Source of the DNA: Planctomyces sp. SH-PL14
GTDB lineage: Bacteria; Planctomycetota; Planctomycetia; Planctomycetales; Planctomycetaceae
DNA length: 64,000 nt
Direction: 5' to 3'
Assembly (NCBI RefSeq): GCF_001610835.1
Contig: NZ_CP011270.1
Coordinates: forward strand, 5,908,001-5,972,000
The notes beneath the pieces were generated by a model. It was not told where the DNA came from, did not search any database, and saw only the letters and a list, made by a program, of their open reading frames with translations. Each line of letters opens with the position of its first letter. Within the stretch, counting starts at the first letter, position 1. The position numbers were made by a program, and so were the translations under genes. Positions 26,743 through 35,510 of this stretch are shown here, in pieces.

Positions 26743-27816
26743 ATGAAAGTGCCATCGAGTCGGTCGAAGGGATTCACGCTGATTGAACTGCTGGTTGTCA
26801 TCGCGATCATTGCCGTCCTGGTTGCCATTCTGCTGCCCGCCGTGCAGCAGGCCCGCGAAGCGGCCCGGGCTAGTCAGTGTAAGAACAATCTCAAGCAGCT
26901 CGGAGTGGCGCTGCACAACTACCACGAGTCTCATGGAGTCTTTCCCCCGGGGCAGATCCGGGGATGGAACGGCACGCACGAGAAAGGGAACGGGTTCAGC
27001 TGGGGAGCGATGATCCTGCCGCATATGGATCAGGCGGCTCTCTACAACAAGCTCGAACCGACGGTTCCCATTTTTGAAGGGACGAACAAGACGACGATTC
27101 TGGCCAGCCCGGGGATTGCCGGCGTGATCTGCCCCAGCGACGTCAACCGCACGAAGGTCCGGAACATCCACGCCACGGCGGACGTGAACTACATGGGCTC
27201 CTTCCCCGGGACGAGTTACTTCGGAAACTCGGGAGCGTTCAACAACTGGAGCGACAGCACGAGCATGAACCTGTCGGGAGGCTTCTTCACGATCGATCCC
27301 GCGCCGGTCTCCAACCTGTCCAAGTTCCCGGACGGATCTTCGAACGTGGTGGCCGTGGTCGAAAAATCGGCCCGTGTCTGGAGCGGCGGAGCGTGGCTCG
27401 GAGCGCAGAGCGCCACGCAGGGGACCCCCGCGCCGGGAACCGATCAGGCCTGCTGTCAGGACTGGTGGCTGAATTTCGCCATGTACGCGCCGGTCAACGA
27501 CCTTCGCCGGTTCAGTGCGCCGACCCACACCAATATCCGGGTCTCGAGCGACCATGCCGGGGGCGTCAACACCCTCATGGCGGATGGCGCCGTCCGCTTC
27601 ATCAGCGAGCAGATCGAGCACATCCTGGACACCACCAACGGCGACGCGAACTACCCGCCGGCGCAGGGGGCCGGGTGCATCTGGCGCGACATGGGATGCA
27701 ACGACAACACGGCTGGCGGCGGGGCGTACCTGAACAAGACGCTCCTGGCGACCCGCATGGGGCTCTGGCAGCGGATCAACCACAAGTCGGACGGCTTGCC
27801 GGTCGGAGATTTCTGA
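26743..27816 (+). CDS. DUF1559 protein with prepilin-type N-terminus
   Basis: The 357-residue protein begins with a type IV prepilin-like leader, [20 protein letters not shown], cleaved after Gly10, and continues [20 protein letters not shown], the hallmark of planctomycete DUF1559 proteins. The C-terminal H-X9-DG motif is [12 protein letters not shown]. These proteins are expanded in planctomycetes and are thought to form pseudopilin-like surface structures; their exact role is not settled. A GGAG motif precedes the ATG by about eight bases. Two hairpins follow the stop. Confidence 0.94.
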   Translation: MKVPSSRSKGFTLIELLVVIAIIAVLVAILLPAVQQAREAARASQCKNNLKQLGVALHNYHESHGVFPPGQIRGWNGTHEKGNGFSWGAMILPHMDQAALYNKLEPTVPIFEGTNKTTILASPGIAGVICPSDVNRTKVRNIHATADVNYMGSFPGTSYFGNSGAFNNWSDSTSMNLSGGFFTIDPAPVSNLSKFPDGSSNVVAVVEKSARVWSGGAWLGAQSATQGTPAPGTDQACCQDWWLNFAMYAPVNDLRRFSAPTHTNIRVSSDHAGGVNTLMADGAVRFISEQIEHILDTTNGDANYPPAQGAGCIWRDMGCNDNTAGGGAYLNKTLLATRMGLWQRINHKSDGLPVGDF

Positions 27817-27850
27817 TCGAGCGTTCGACCGCCTGATTGGCTCGATGCGT

Positions 27851-27920
27851 CGTCCGGTCTCGACCGGACGGAGAGCAACCGAAGTTTCCGCCCCCTGTCC
27901 GCAATCGCGGACAGGGGGCG
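27851..27920 (+). terminator. Two tandem hairpins after the DUF1559 gene, likely terminator
   Basis: The first hairpin (27851-27870) pairs CGTCCGGT with ACCGGACG around CTCG. The second (27889-27920) has a perfect 14-bp stem (27889-27902 with 27907-27920) around the loop AATC and is followed by TTGTTGTTC. The pair sits between convergent genes (the other stop is at 28007), so it could end transcription from either side, though only the plus-strand side has a T-rich tail. Confidence 0.72.
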
Positions 27921-28006
27921 TTGTTGTTCTGGGCCTCACCCCTTCGGGGGGGCGTTTCTCGCTTCGTCATCCCGGGGTGCCGCTTTCGCTTTCGCGGTGG
28001 GCCTGC

Positions 28007-30031
28007 TCAGGTGGATGGCGGAGCAGGGGGCTGGGGCGGGCGGAGGTGGCCTCCCGTGCGGCCCGTCAGCGATGCCGTCACCGCCGTCAGTTCGTGCGGA
28101 TCGACCGGCTTCGTCAGGTGCACCTGAAAGCCGGCCAGCAGCGCCCGTCGGCGGTCCTCCAGCCGCGCGAACGCCGTCAGCGCGATCGCCGGGAGCGACT
28201 GGTACGTCACGCCGCGGCGGCGGATGTCCCGGATCAGATCGAGACCGTCGCGACCCGGCATTCCGAGGTCGCTGATCAGGATGTGCGGGCGGAACGGCTC
28301 GATCGCCTCGAGCGCGGCGTTGACGCTCGCCACCTCCCGCACCTCGGCGCCCCGGCCCGTGAGCACCCGCTTCACCATCGCCCGCGAGTCGTCATCGTCC
28401 TCGACCAGGAGGACCCGGATCCCCGACAGGTCGACCCGCCAGCCCGCTCCGACCGTCGGCGCCTCCGGAGCGGCGGGACTGTCGGCTGCCGCCGGTTCTC
28501 CGGCGGCGGACTCCTCGTGCGGCTGCGACAGGCGGACCGAGCTGACCGGGACCCGGACGATGAACGTCGCCCCCTTGCCGTCCCCTTCGCTCTCCGCCTC
28601 GATCGTCCCGCCGTGCATCTCGACGATCTGACGGGCGATCGCCAGTCCCAGCCCCAGTCCGCCGTGTTCGCGGGTGCTGGTCCCGTCCCCCTGCCGGAAC
28701 CGCTCGAAGACCAGCGGCAGGAGCGTCTTCTCGATCCCGCGTCCGTTGTCCGCGACCCGGATCTCGACGTGCGAATTGACCCGCCGGACCGAGACCTGCA
28801 CGCGTCCGCCGCGGGGGGTGAACTTGACCGCGTTGTTGACGAGGTTCCACAGCACCTGCTGCAGCCGCGAGGGGTCGCCGAGGATCGGGCCGGCGGCGGC
28901 CGAGAGGGTCTGGATCAGCCGGATCTCCTTGGCGTCCGCGGCGGGGCGGACCGCCGACAGCGCCGCTTCCACGAACGCCGCGGGATCGATCGCCTCGACG
29001 TCGAGGCGGATCTTTCCGCTCGTGATCCGCGAGATGTCGAGGAGGTCGGCGATCATCTGCGACTGCGCGTGCGAGTTCCGCTCGATCGCCTCCAGCCCTT
29101 CGTTCAGCTCCGCCGGAGTGGAGCTTCCCATCCGCAGGAGCTGCGACCAGCCGACGATCGCGTTCAGCGGCGTCCGCAGCTCGTGCGAGAGAGTCGCCAG
29201 GAAGTCGTCCTTGAGGCGGTTGGCCCGTTCGGCCTCGCCCCGCGCGGCCCGCTCGCTCGCCAGCAGCTCCTCGCGCTCCTGCTCGTGCCGGAGGCGGTCG
29301 GTGACGTCGTTGACGATCGCCAGCCGCAGGCCGGGTTCGTGATACTGCGACAGGCTGCACTCGAGGTAGACCGGCGTGCCGTCGGACCGCCGCAGCGGGA
29401 GCGTCCCCCGCCAGGCGAGGTTCTCGCTCAGCTCGTGCCGGATCGCGGCGATCTCCCCCTGCCGCTCCTCGGCGACGAAGTCGGTCACGACCCGGCCGAT
29501 GAGCGCCTCCCGATCCACGAGCAGCAGACCGCAGAGGGCCGGGTTGGCGTCGCGGCAGACGAGCCTGTCGTCGAGGATCGCCACGCCGTTGAGGGCGTTC
29601 TCGAAGATCGCCCGGAACCGCTCGTCGCTCGCCCGCCGCTCCGACTCCGCCCGGCGGGCGCGGAGGAAGGCGTTGACCGTGGCGACGAGGACCGGGGGCT
29701 CGATCGGATGGGTCAGGTAGCCGTCCGCTCCCGACTCCAGGCCGGTCACCTTGTGGCTGGTCGTGACGAACGTGGCCGAGAGATGCACGATCGGCAGATG
29801 GGCCGTCGTGGGGTTCTCTCGGAGCATGCGGCAGACGGTGAAGCCGTCGATGTCCGGCAGGTTGACGTCGAGGACGACGAGGTCGACCCCTTCGAGCGCC
29901 CGGCGGTAGGCGTCCTGTCCGGTCTCCGCCTCTGTCACGGCGAAGCCCGCCCCCCGCAGGATGCGGGTGGTGGAATAGAGGGTGGCCGGGTTGTCGTCCA
30001 CCACCAGGATCCGCGGTGTGTCACTCCCCAT
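28007..30031 (-). CDS. Hybrid histidine kinase: receiver-PAS-HisKA-HATPase-receiver
   Basis: The 674-residue soluble protein carries an N-terminal receiver (6-125, Asp55 in VVLDVNLPD), a PAS domain (about 135-255), a HisKA domain with His283 in [13 protein letters not shown], an HATPase_c domain (VWNLVNNAVKFTPRGG-like block, VADNGRGIEK, GGLGLGLAIARQIV) and a C-terminal receiver with Asp588 (ILISDLGMPG). It is the last gene of the stressosome operon, overlapping the upstream kinase by 11 bp. In related operons such kinases receive or relay the stressosome's output. No DNA-binding output domain is present. Confidence 0.9.
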   Translation of the reverse strand: MGSDTPRILVVDDNPATLYSTTRILRGAGFAVTEAETGQDAYRRALEGVDLVVLDVNLPDIDGFTVCRMLRENPTTAHLPIVHLSATFVTTSHKVTGLESGADGYLTHPIEPPVLVATVNAFLRARRAESERRASDERFRAIFENALNGVAILDDRLVCRDANPALCGLLLVDREALIGRVVTDFVAEERQGEIAAIRHELSENLAWRGTLPLRRSDGTPVYLECSLSQYHEPGLRLAIVNDVTDRLRHEQEREELLASERAARGEAERANRLKDDFLATLSHELRTPLNAIVGWSQLLRMGSSTPAELNEGLEAIERNSHAQSQMIADLLDISRITSGKIRLDVEAIDPAAFVEAALSAVRPAADAKEIRLIQTLSAAAGPILGDPSRLQQVLWNLVNNAVKFTPRGGRVQVSVRRVNSHVEIRVADNGRGIEKTLLPLVFERFRQGDGTSTREHGGLGLGLAIARQIVEMHGGTIEAESEGDGKGATFIVRVPVSSVRLSQPHEESAAGEPAAADSPAAPEAPTVGAGWRVDLSGIRVLLVEDDDDSRAMVKRVLTGRGAEVREVASVNAALEAIEPFRPHILISDLGMPGRDGLDLIRDIRRRGVTYQSLPAIALTAFARLEDRRRALLAGFQVHLTKPVDPHELTAVTASLTGRTGGHLRPPQPPAPPST

Positions 30032-31217
30032 GAGCGCCTCCTTCGCCGGCCGGCGCGCCGCCGCCGTCGGGACCGTCGGCCGATGCCCCGTCCCCGTCCC
30101 CGTCCCCTTCGCCCCCGCCTCCCTTGAAGCGGATCGGGATCGTCAGCGAGAAGGTGGACCCGACCCCCGGCTGGCTCGTCATGGCGACCTGCCCGCCGAG
30201 GAGCTCGGCCATCTTCCGGCTCAGCGAGAGTCCCAGGCCCGTCCCGCGCCACTTCCGCTGGAGGGGGGAGTCGATCTGGACGAAGTCGTTGAACACCGCG
30301 CCATGATACTCCGGCGCGATCCCGATGCCCGTGTCCGCCACGGAGAACGTGACGCGATCGGGTCCCTCGCTGCGGGCGGTGACCCGGACCTCGCCGCGGG
30401 GGGTGAACTTGAGGGCGTTGGAGATGAAGTTCCTCAGGATCTGCGAGACCTTGGTGTCGTCCGTGTAGAGCCGCGGGATTCCGACCGGCTCTTCCAGGAT
30501 CAGGGAGACCGCCTCGGAGGTCAGGAGCGGCTTGAACATCCCGCGGATGGCGTGGAACAGGTCCACCATCTCGAACCAGGCGGGGGAGATGCTGATCCGC
30601 CCCGCCTCGATCTTGGCGAGGTCGAGGAGGTCATTGACCATCTCGCTCAGTTCGACGGCGGAGGTCTGGATGAAGCTGACCTGCTTCCGCTGCTCGGCGG
30701 TGAGGTGGCCGTCCATCTCGTCGAGAAGGATCCGGACGATGCTGCGGATGGAGCCGAGCGGCGTGCGGAACTCGTGGCTCATGTAGGAGAGGAACCGGCT
30801 CTTGAGCTCGGAAGCCTCCTGGAGCTGGGCCGCCTTGTCGTCCAGCTCCGAGTAGAGGGCGACGACCCCCTGGTTGGTCTCGGTCAGTTCCTCGTCGAGC
30901 TGCTGGATCCGCTGGTCGCGGTCGGCGAGCTGCAGCCGCAGTCCCTGGATCTCCCGCTCCAGCCGCACGAGCCGCTCGGCGGCGGTGTCGGCGATGGTCG
31001 GCATGTCGGGGATGGTGGTCTCCGTGAACGAAACGGTGTCGGTGGCGGCGACCGTCTCGGCGCTGGCCCCGGTGTCCGGGCTGGCCGCGGCGACGGGAGA
31101 CGACCCGGCGACCGCGGGTCCGGAGCCGGTCGCGGACGCGGAGCGGTCCGTTGCCGCCGCGGTGTCGGCCGGAGAGGAGAGATCGCGTCGATCGCGGTCC
31201 GGATCAGCCGGCGGCAT
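30021..31217 (-). CDS. Histidine kinase, cytoplasmic, in stressosome operon
   Basis: The 398-residue protein has a low-complexity Ala/Ser/Thr-rich N-terminus (1-75), a coiled coil (ERLVRLEREIQGLRLQLADR and following, about 80-135), a HisKA domain with His148 in LSYMSHEFRTPLGS, and an HATPase_c domain (ISNALKFTPRGE, VADTGIGIAPEY, GTGLGLSLSRKMAELLGG). The last 30 residues are a Gly/Asp tail. It has no sensor domain of its own, so the coiled coil may connect it to the stressosome proteins. Its start overlaps the end of the phosphatase gene by 14 bp, and its end overlaps the hybrid kinase, indicating translational coupling. Confidence 0.9.
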   Translation of the reverse strand: MPPADPDRDRRDLSSPADTAAATDRSASATGSGPAVAGSSPVAAASPDTGASAETVAATDTVSFTETTIPDMPTIADTAAERLVRLEREIQGLRLQLADRDQRIQQLDEELTETNQGVVALYSELDDKAAQLQEASELKSRFLSYMSHEFRTPLGSIRSIVRILLDEMDGHLTAEQRKQVSFIQTSAVELSEMVNDLLDLAKIEAGRISISPAWFEMVDLFHAIRGMFKPLLTSEAVSLILEEPVGIPRLYTDDTKVSQILRNFISNALKFTPRGEVRVTARSEGPDRVTFSVADTGIGIAPEYHGAVFNDFVQIDSPLQRKWRGTGLGLSLSRKMAELLGGQVAMTSQPGVGSTFSLTIPIRFKGGGGEGDGDGDGASADGPDGGGAPAGEGGAHGE

Positions 31218-32256
31218 CGCTCCTCCCTTCTGCTCCGCGGCGAATGACCGCCACAGTCAGGTCGTCGCGGCCGCGGTCGAAGTCCCGCGCCAGGACGCCA
31301 GCGATGACCCCCGGATGCCGCTGCGCCAGGCCGGGGTAGGCGTCGAGCGACCAGCGGCTCTGCAGGCCGTCCGAATGCAGGATCAGCAGGGCGTTGTGGG
31401 GGTACTCGTAGTCGAAGGTCTGGACCTTGCGGACCTGGACGCCGACCGTGCCGTTGTGGGAGAAGAGTCCGCGGCTCGTGCCGTCGGCCGCGCTGCGGAG
31501 GCTGCCGGCGATGTTCCCGACGGCGGCGAAGTTCAGGCTCCCCCGCCGGGCGTCCGCCTGGGCGTAGGCGACCGCCCCGCCGCGGCTCCCCCGCATGGTC
31601 TCATGGGCATCGGTCAGGAGCCCGCTCACCGCCCCGAACGGGTCGCGGTCGAAGACGTCTCCCGCCAGCTCGGCGGCGGCGTTCGCCTCGGGACCGTGTC
31701 CCAGGCCGTCGGCGACCATCACGGCGAGCAGCCCCTCCCGTTCCTCGATCCGCCACGTGTCTCCCGAGACGGTTTCCCGGGGCATGGGGCGGTTCACGAC
31801 TCCCCAGCTGAAGCCGGGCTGGTCCCGCGCGGCGGCGGCAGCGGAGCGGTCGACCGGCCGGTCGATCCGGGCGTAGATCACGGTCCCGCCGGGGACGGAC
31901 GAATGGAGGTCGAAGACGGTCGAGAGCCGCCGCATCGCGCCGAAGCCGTTGCCGGGGGTCCCGCCGGTCGAGTAGCCGTCGGTCAGGCAGGCCCCCAGGT
32001 TCTCCATCCCCGGTCCGCGGTCGTCGCTGAGGAGGATCAGGGAGGTCCGGGCGGCGGTCGATTCGGTCTGGATCAGGAGCCGGCCCTCGACGGCATAGCG
32101 GACGAGATTGGTGGCGAGCTCGGCCGCCACGATCGCCGCGTTTCCCGCCTCGACGGCGCCGAAGCCCGCGAGTTCCGCCAGCCGGTTCGCTTCCCGGCGG
32201 GCTTCCCCGACCTGACTCCGCTCGGTGACGGCGATGACTGATTGATGTCCGCGCAT
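31204..32256 (-). CDS. RsbT/RsbW-type ATPase fused to PP2C (RsbX/SpoIIE) phosphatase
   Basis: The 350-residue product joins an HATPase_c anti-sigma-like domain (1-135; VAAELATNLVRYAVEGRLLI, SDDRGPGMENL, GNGFGAMRRLSTVFDL) to a PP2C/SpoIIE phosphatase (150-345; AVMVADGLGHGPEANAAA, AVGNIAGSL, ILHSDGLQSRW, DDLTVAVIRR). The acidic metal-ligand motifs ADGLGHG and RDDLTV are intact. In Bacillus the free phosphatase RsbX resets the stressosome by dephosphorylating RsbR and RsbS; here the same activity is likely combined with a second kinase-like module. It follows RsbT by 72 bp. Confidence 0.9.
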   Translation of the reverse strand: MRGHQSVIAVTERSQVGEARREANRLAELAGFGAVEAGNAAIVAAELATNLVRYAVEGRLLIQTESTAARTSLILLSDDRGPGMENLGACLTDGYSTGGTPGNGFGAMRRLSTVFDLHSSVPGGTVIYARIDRPVDRSAAAAARDQPGFSWGVVNRPMPRETVSGDTWRIEEREGLLAVMVADGLGHGPEANAAAELAGDVFDRDPFGAVSGLLTDAHETMRGSRGGAVAYAQADARRGSLNFAAVGNIAGSLRSAADGTSRGLFSHNGTVGVQVRKVQTFDYEYPHNALLILHSDGLQSRWSLDAYPGLAQRHPGVIAGVLARDFDRGRDDLTVAVIRRGAEGRSDAAG

Positions 32257-32328
32257 ACTGTTGAGTTCCGGCTCAGGCGCCCCTGCCTGGTGCCGGCCGC
32301 CGGTCGGCGGGATTTCCGCCGGGTGGGG

Positions 32329-32733
32329 TTATTTCCACCGAGTGATGGTGACGCGGGTTCCTTTTCCCGGTTCGCTTTCAATATCGAACTCGTTCACGAG
32401 GCGCCTGGAACCGGTAAGTCCCATCCCCATTCCCGATCCGCTGGTCCAGCCGTCGGTCAGCGCCAGCTTCATGTCCGGAATTCCCGGTCCCTCGTCGCTG
32501 AACGTGAGCCGCAGGCCGGCCCGGTCTCCGTCCCTTAGCACTTCCCACACCATTCGCCCGCCGCCGCCGTAAATGACGGTATTCCGCGCCAGCTCGCTGG
32601 CCGCCGTGACCATTTTGGTCTGGTCGACGAGGCTGAACCGCAGCTCCTGCGTCAGCTTCCGGACCGCCTGCCGTGCCATGACGATCTCGGGCTCGGTCTG
32701 GACCGGCTGTTCACCACTGCTCAGAACCGGCAT
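32329..32733 (-). CDS. rsbT: RsbT-like anti-sigma-type serine/threonine kinase
   Basis: With the ATG at 32733 the product is 134 residues, the usual RsbT length. It has the GHKL ATPase motifs: N-box AASELARNTVIYGGGG, G1 SDEGPGIPDM and G2 GSGMGMGLTGSRRLVNEFDI. RsbT is held by the RsbR-RsbS stressosome, phosphorylates both on stress, and is released to activate a downstream target. The start lies inside the end of rsbS (23-bp overlap), the layout seen in classic rsbRST operons. The downstream target is not evident; no RsbU-type gene is found in the window. Confidence 0.92.
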   Translation of the reverse strand: MPVLSSGEQPVQTEPEIVMARQAVRKLTQELRFSLVDQTKMVTAASELARNTVIYGGGGRMVWEVLRDGDRAGLRLTFSDEGPGIPDMKLALTDGWTSGSGMGMGLTGSRRLVNEFDIESEPGKGTRVTITRWK

Positions 32734-33175
32734 GTCCAGACCCCTTTCCCGTCGAGGGGCCGCGGTTTCCGGGGGCCGGTTCGTCGTCGTCCGGCTCGGC
32801 GTCGGCGTCGGGGGCATCCTCCGCATAGAGGGAGCGGAGGTAATTCATCCCCCGCTCGACGTCGAGCGCCATCTTGACCCCCGGCAGCGAGAGCCCGAGC
32901 TCGACGAGCGTGATCGCCACGGCGGGCTGCATCCCGACCACGACCGTCTGGGCGTCCAGGATGCGGGACATGCCGGAGATGTTGGCGATCATCCGGCCGA
33001 TGAACGAGTCGACCATCTCCAGCGCGGAGATGTCGATCAGGACCCCTTTGGCGCCCGTCTTCTCGATCTTGGACGTGAGGTCATCCTGCAGCCGCAGGGC
33101 CATCTGGTCCTGCATGTCGACTTGAATGGTGACGAGCAGAAACTCGCCCATTCGGAGAATCGGGATCCGGTCCAT
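32711..33175 (-). CDS. rsbS: RsbS-like STAS stressosome scaffold protein
   Basis: The 154-residue protein closely follows Bacillus RsbS in pattern: IPILRMGEFLLVTIQ, then KGVLIDISALEMVDSF, then VGMQPAVAITLVELG. The STAS domain covers about residues 5-115. Ser57 in MVDSF aligns with the serine phosphorylated by RsbT. Unlike the Bacillus protein it has a C-terminal acidic, Pro/Gly-rich extension of about 35 residues, part of which is encoded by the bases that overlap the rsbT start. It is 21 bp downstream of rsbR. Confidence 0.93.
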   Translation of the reverse strand: MDRIPILRMGEFLLVTIQVDMQDQMALRLQDDLTSKIEKTGAKGVLIDISALEMVDSFIGRMIANISGMSRILDAQTVVVGMQPAVAITLVELGLSLPGVKMALDVERGMNYLRSLYAEDAPDADAEPDDDEPAPGNRGPSTGKGSGHAGSEQW

Positions 33176-33196
33176 GAGCAGCGGCCTTGAGGGGAA

Positions 33197-34054
33197 TCAG
33201 CTTTTGCGGGAGACGACGAGGTTCAGCCGCTTCAGCGCCAGCCCCAGCGCGTCGGCGAGGTTCGCCTTGGTGGTGACTCCCTGCAGGTCGACTCCCAGGT
33301 GGACGATGGTCTGGGCGATCTGCGGCCGCACGCCGGAGATGATGCAGTCCGCCCCCATCAGCCGGATCGCCGTGACGGTCTTCAGCAGATGCTGGGCCAC
33401 GAGCGTGTCGACGGTCGGAACGCCGGTGATGTCGATGATCGCGATCTCCGATCCGGTCTCGACGATCCGCTGCAGCAGCGACTCCATGACGATCTGCGTC
33501 CGCTCGCTGTCGAGCGTTCCGATCATCGGGAGGGCCAGGATCCCGTTCCAGAGCTTGACCACCGGCGTCGAAAGCTCCAGGAGCTCCTGCTGCTGCCGGC
33601 GGATGACGTCTTCCCGCGTCTTCTGGAAGGCGCGGATCGTCAGCATCCCCATCTTGTCCAGCAGTTCCGTGGCCCGCCACGTCTCGTCGGCCAGGGCTTC
33701 GGCGTCTTTGCCGAACTCCGTCTTCAGGCGGGCGAAGAGGGGTTGCTTGAACGAGAAGACGAACCGCGCGGTTTCATCCGCGGAGAAGCCCTGAAGGACG
33801 CGGCTGCGGGAGACTTCCGAGAGAAAGTCTTCGATCGCCCTCCATTCGGGGCGGCTCGTGCTGGCGATATCGCCGGTCTGGGCCGCCTGCTGGAGGTGGG
33901 AGACGAACTCGGTCGTCTGGGTCTTGAGCTCGGCCTCGTTGATGCGGTTATCGCGGCCGGAGCCCCCTTCGCGGAGAAGCCGCATCCATTCGGAGACGAG
34001 GTCTCCTTCATGCTTCTTGAGTACGTCCGCGATGCGGGTGGAGGCCTTGGCCAT
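33197..34054 (-). CDS. rsbR: RsbR-like stressosome sensor (N-terminal sensor domain plus STAS)
   Basis: With the ATG at 34054 the product is 285 residues. The N-terminal domain (about 1-155; VLKKHEGDLVSEWMRLLREG, RPEWRAIEDFLSEVSRSRVL) is of the RsbRD/non-haem-globin type. The STAS domain follows (ELSTPVVKLWNGILALPMIG, AIIDITGVPTVDTLVAQHLL, GADCIISGVRPQIAQTIVHL). The Thr in VDT (about residue 217) lies in the loop phosphorylated by RsbT in Bacillus RsbR. As the first gene of the operon it presumably sets the input specificity; the signal is unknown. Confidence 0.92.
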   Translation of the reverse strand: MAKASTRIADVLKKHEGDLVSEWMRLLREGGSGRDNRINEAELKTQTTEFVSHLQQAAQTGDIASTSRPEWRAIEDFLSEVSRSRVLQGFSADETARFVFSFKQPLFARLKTEFGKDAEALADETWRATELLDKMGMLTIRAFQKTREDVIRRQQQELLELSTPVVKLWNGILALPMIGTLDSERTQIVMESLLQRIVETGSEIAIIDITGVPTVDTLVAQHLLKTVTAIRLMGADCIISGVRPQIAQTIVHLGVDLQGVTTKANLADALGLALKRLNLVVSRKS

Positions 34055-34410
34055 GAATGGTCGTTCTGTGGGCGACGGGAACGGCGAAACGGGATCGACG
34101 ATCATAGGAGCGGCCCGTATCAATTCGCCACACTGTGTCGGGCAAAAAGAATGGACTCTGGACAAGGGGAACGGCCCGGCCGAGCAGAACGCTTCCGGCG
34201 CGGCGTTCTGAAGGCTCCATGCGCCCGACCGTGTCGGCTGCGAGCGAACGGCTTCATGACCGGCACGGGCGGCCCAGCCAGCAGACTGGCCCAAAGAGGA
34301 TCCTGCCCGGACAATGTTCCCTGGAACCGGGGCGGCGAACTCCCGTCGCACGGATCAGAGTCACCCGGGCGCTGGTCACACGGTCCCGCGTCTCAGCCGA
34401 TGTCGCTTCC
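34055..34410. other. Divergent intergenic region upstream of the stressosome operon
   Basis: No gene is supported in these 356 bases. An inverted repeat pairs CAGAACGC (34185-34192) with GCGTTCTG (34203-34210) around ten bases, about 130 bp upstream of rsbR; it may be an operator or a leader hairpin. The region must contain the promoter of the six-gene minus-strand operon and that of the plus-strand gene at 34411. Confidence 0.4.
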
Positions 34411-35025
34411 ATGTCGTTTGGATACGAACCCGTCTGGCTTGTGGCCGAACTCAGAAGAGCCGCCGTCCAGAAGCAGCTGCGGCTGTGGGGGAGCTGGCCT
34501 TTCGTCCCTATCGATTTCCGCCGGCGCAGGAACTTGTCGATCTGGCGCTGGCGGAAGTGGCGCGGTGGGCTGCGATTCCCTCCGATGAGGTGGATCGCAA
34601 CCGGACGTGGGCGCTCGGCGGGATGCGGGCCCTGTTCGACACCGCGTTGTGCGAGAAGCCGGCGCTCGGACCACGGATCGCGGAGAGCCTGGCCCCTTTC
34701 TGCGCGGCGCAGAACTTGGACGTCTCGGCGCACATGATCCGGTTCTTTGAGGAGCACGCCGCGCTGGGGGGGGGCCGCCGTACCATTCTTGAGGCAGGTC
34801 GCCCTCGGCGAAGTGCGTCGGCCTCCCGCGTCGGAGTTGGGCCTCCGGGGACTGGCGTTCAAGGTTCTCGTCGATGTGGCCCCCGAAGCGGCCCGCGACC
34901 TTGACGAGGCCCGAGCCACCGCGGTGGCGGAGTATCTCCAGATCGCGCTCGCGAGGCTTCAGCAGCGTGGGCCGCACAGCTACGAGGACCTGTGCATGAT
35001 CGCGAACCGACTGATGTGGACGTAG
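34411..35025 (+). pseudogene. Hypothetical gene broken by two poly-G frameshifts
   Basis: The frame from the ATG at 34411 reads MSFGYEPVWLVAELRRAAVQ to QLRLWG and then loses sense at a run of five G (34487-34491). Shifting one base restores GELAFRPYRFPPAQELVDLA and continues for about 90 residues to FFEEHAALGG. At a run of nine G (34766-34774) the frame changes again to AVPFLRQVALGEVRRPPASE and ends at RLMWT, stop 35025. Joined, the product is about 204 residues with a plausible amphipathic helical composition. Both breaks sit in homopolymers and their effects are opposite in sign, which suits either sequencing indels or slippage mutations. The family is not recognised. Confidence 0.68.
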
Positions 35026-35072
35026 TTCGCGGGGGCATGCAGGAAGCTCGCCCGGCAGGCCCGGGGGGCCGA

Positions 35073-35429
35073 TCAGCAGCCGTGCAGGTCCATGGAGAGA
35101 ATGGCAAAGCCGCACAGGATCGTCCCGATGAGGGGGAGGCCGAACGCGAGCAGGACGTGCTTGAACACGGGATACGCCGGGTCCTTTTGCCGGCTTACAG
35201 GGATCAGCAGGCAGGCGGCTACGCCCAGGGCCAGGTTAAAGATGGGGCCGATGAACAAGGCCAAACCGAGCGCTCCCCAGCTGCGATCGTTGGACGCGAG
35301 AAAGGCGATGAGGCCGTTGAGCGCCAGGACGATGGGGGGAAAGCGGCTGGCGAAGACCTCGTAGGGGGAGCGGGGCGGATCAGGCTGCGGTTCGTCCGAG
35401 GAGAGTTGATCCGAGTGCTGCGACTCCAT
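35073..35429 (-). CDS. Small membrane protein, 118 aa
   Basis: The 118-residue product has an acidic, Pro/Ser-rich N-terminus (1-25) and three membrane helices (FPPIVLALNGLIAFLASN, LGLALFIGPIFNLALGVAAC, VFKHVLLAFGLPLIGTILCG). No family is recognised. It is convergent with the frameshifted gene, whose stop is about 50 bp away. Confidence 0.68.
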   Translation of the reverse strand: MESQHSDQLSSDEPQPDPPRSPYEVFASRFPPIVLALNGLIAFLASNDRSWGALGLALFIGPIFNLALGVAACLLIPVSRQKDPAYPVFKHVLLAFGLPLIGTILCGFAILSMDLHGC

Positions 35430-35510
35430 GAGTTCACTCCCGCCGGCCCGGTGGATCCCTGTGGGGCAATTTCTCTTGTCAGAAGTCTCCGAGTCAAGGA
35501 CAGAGAAAAG

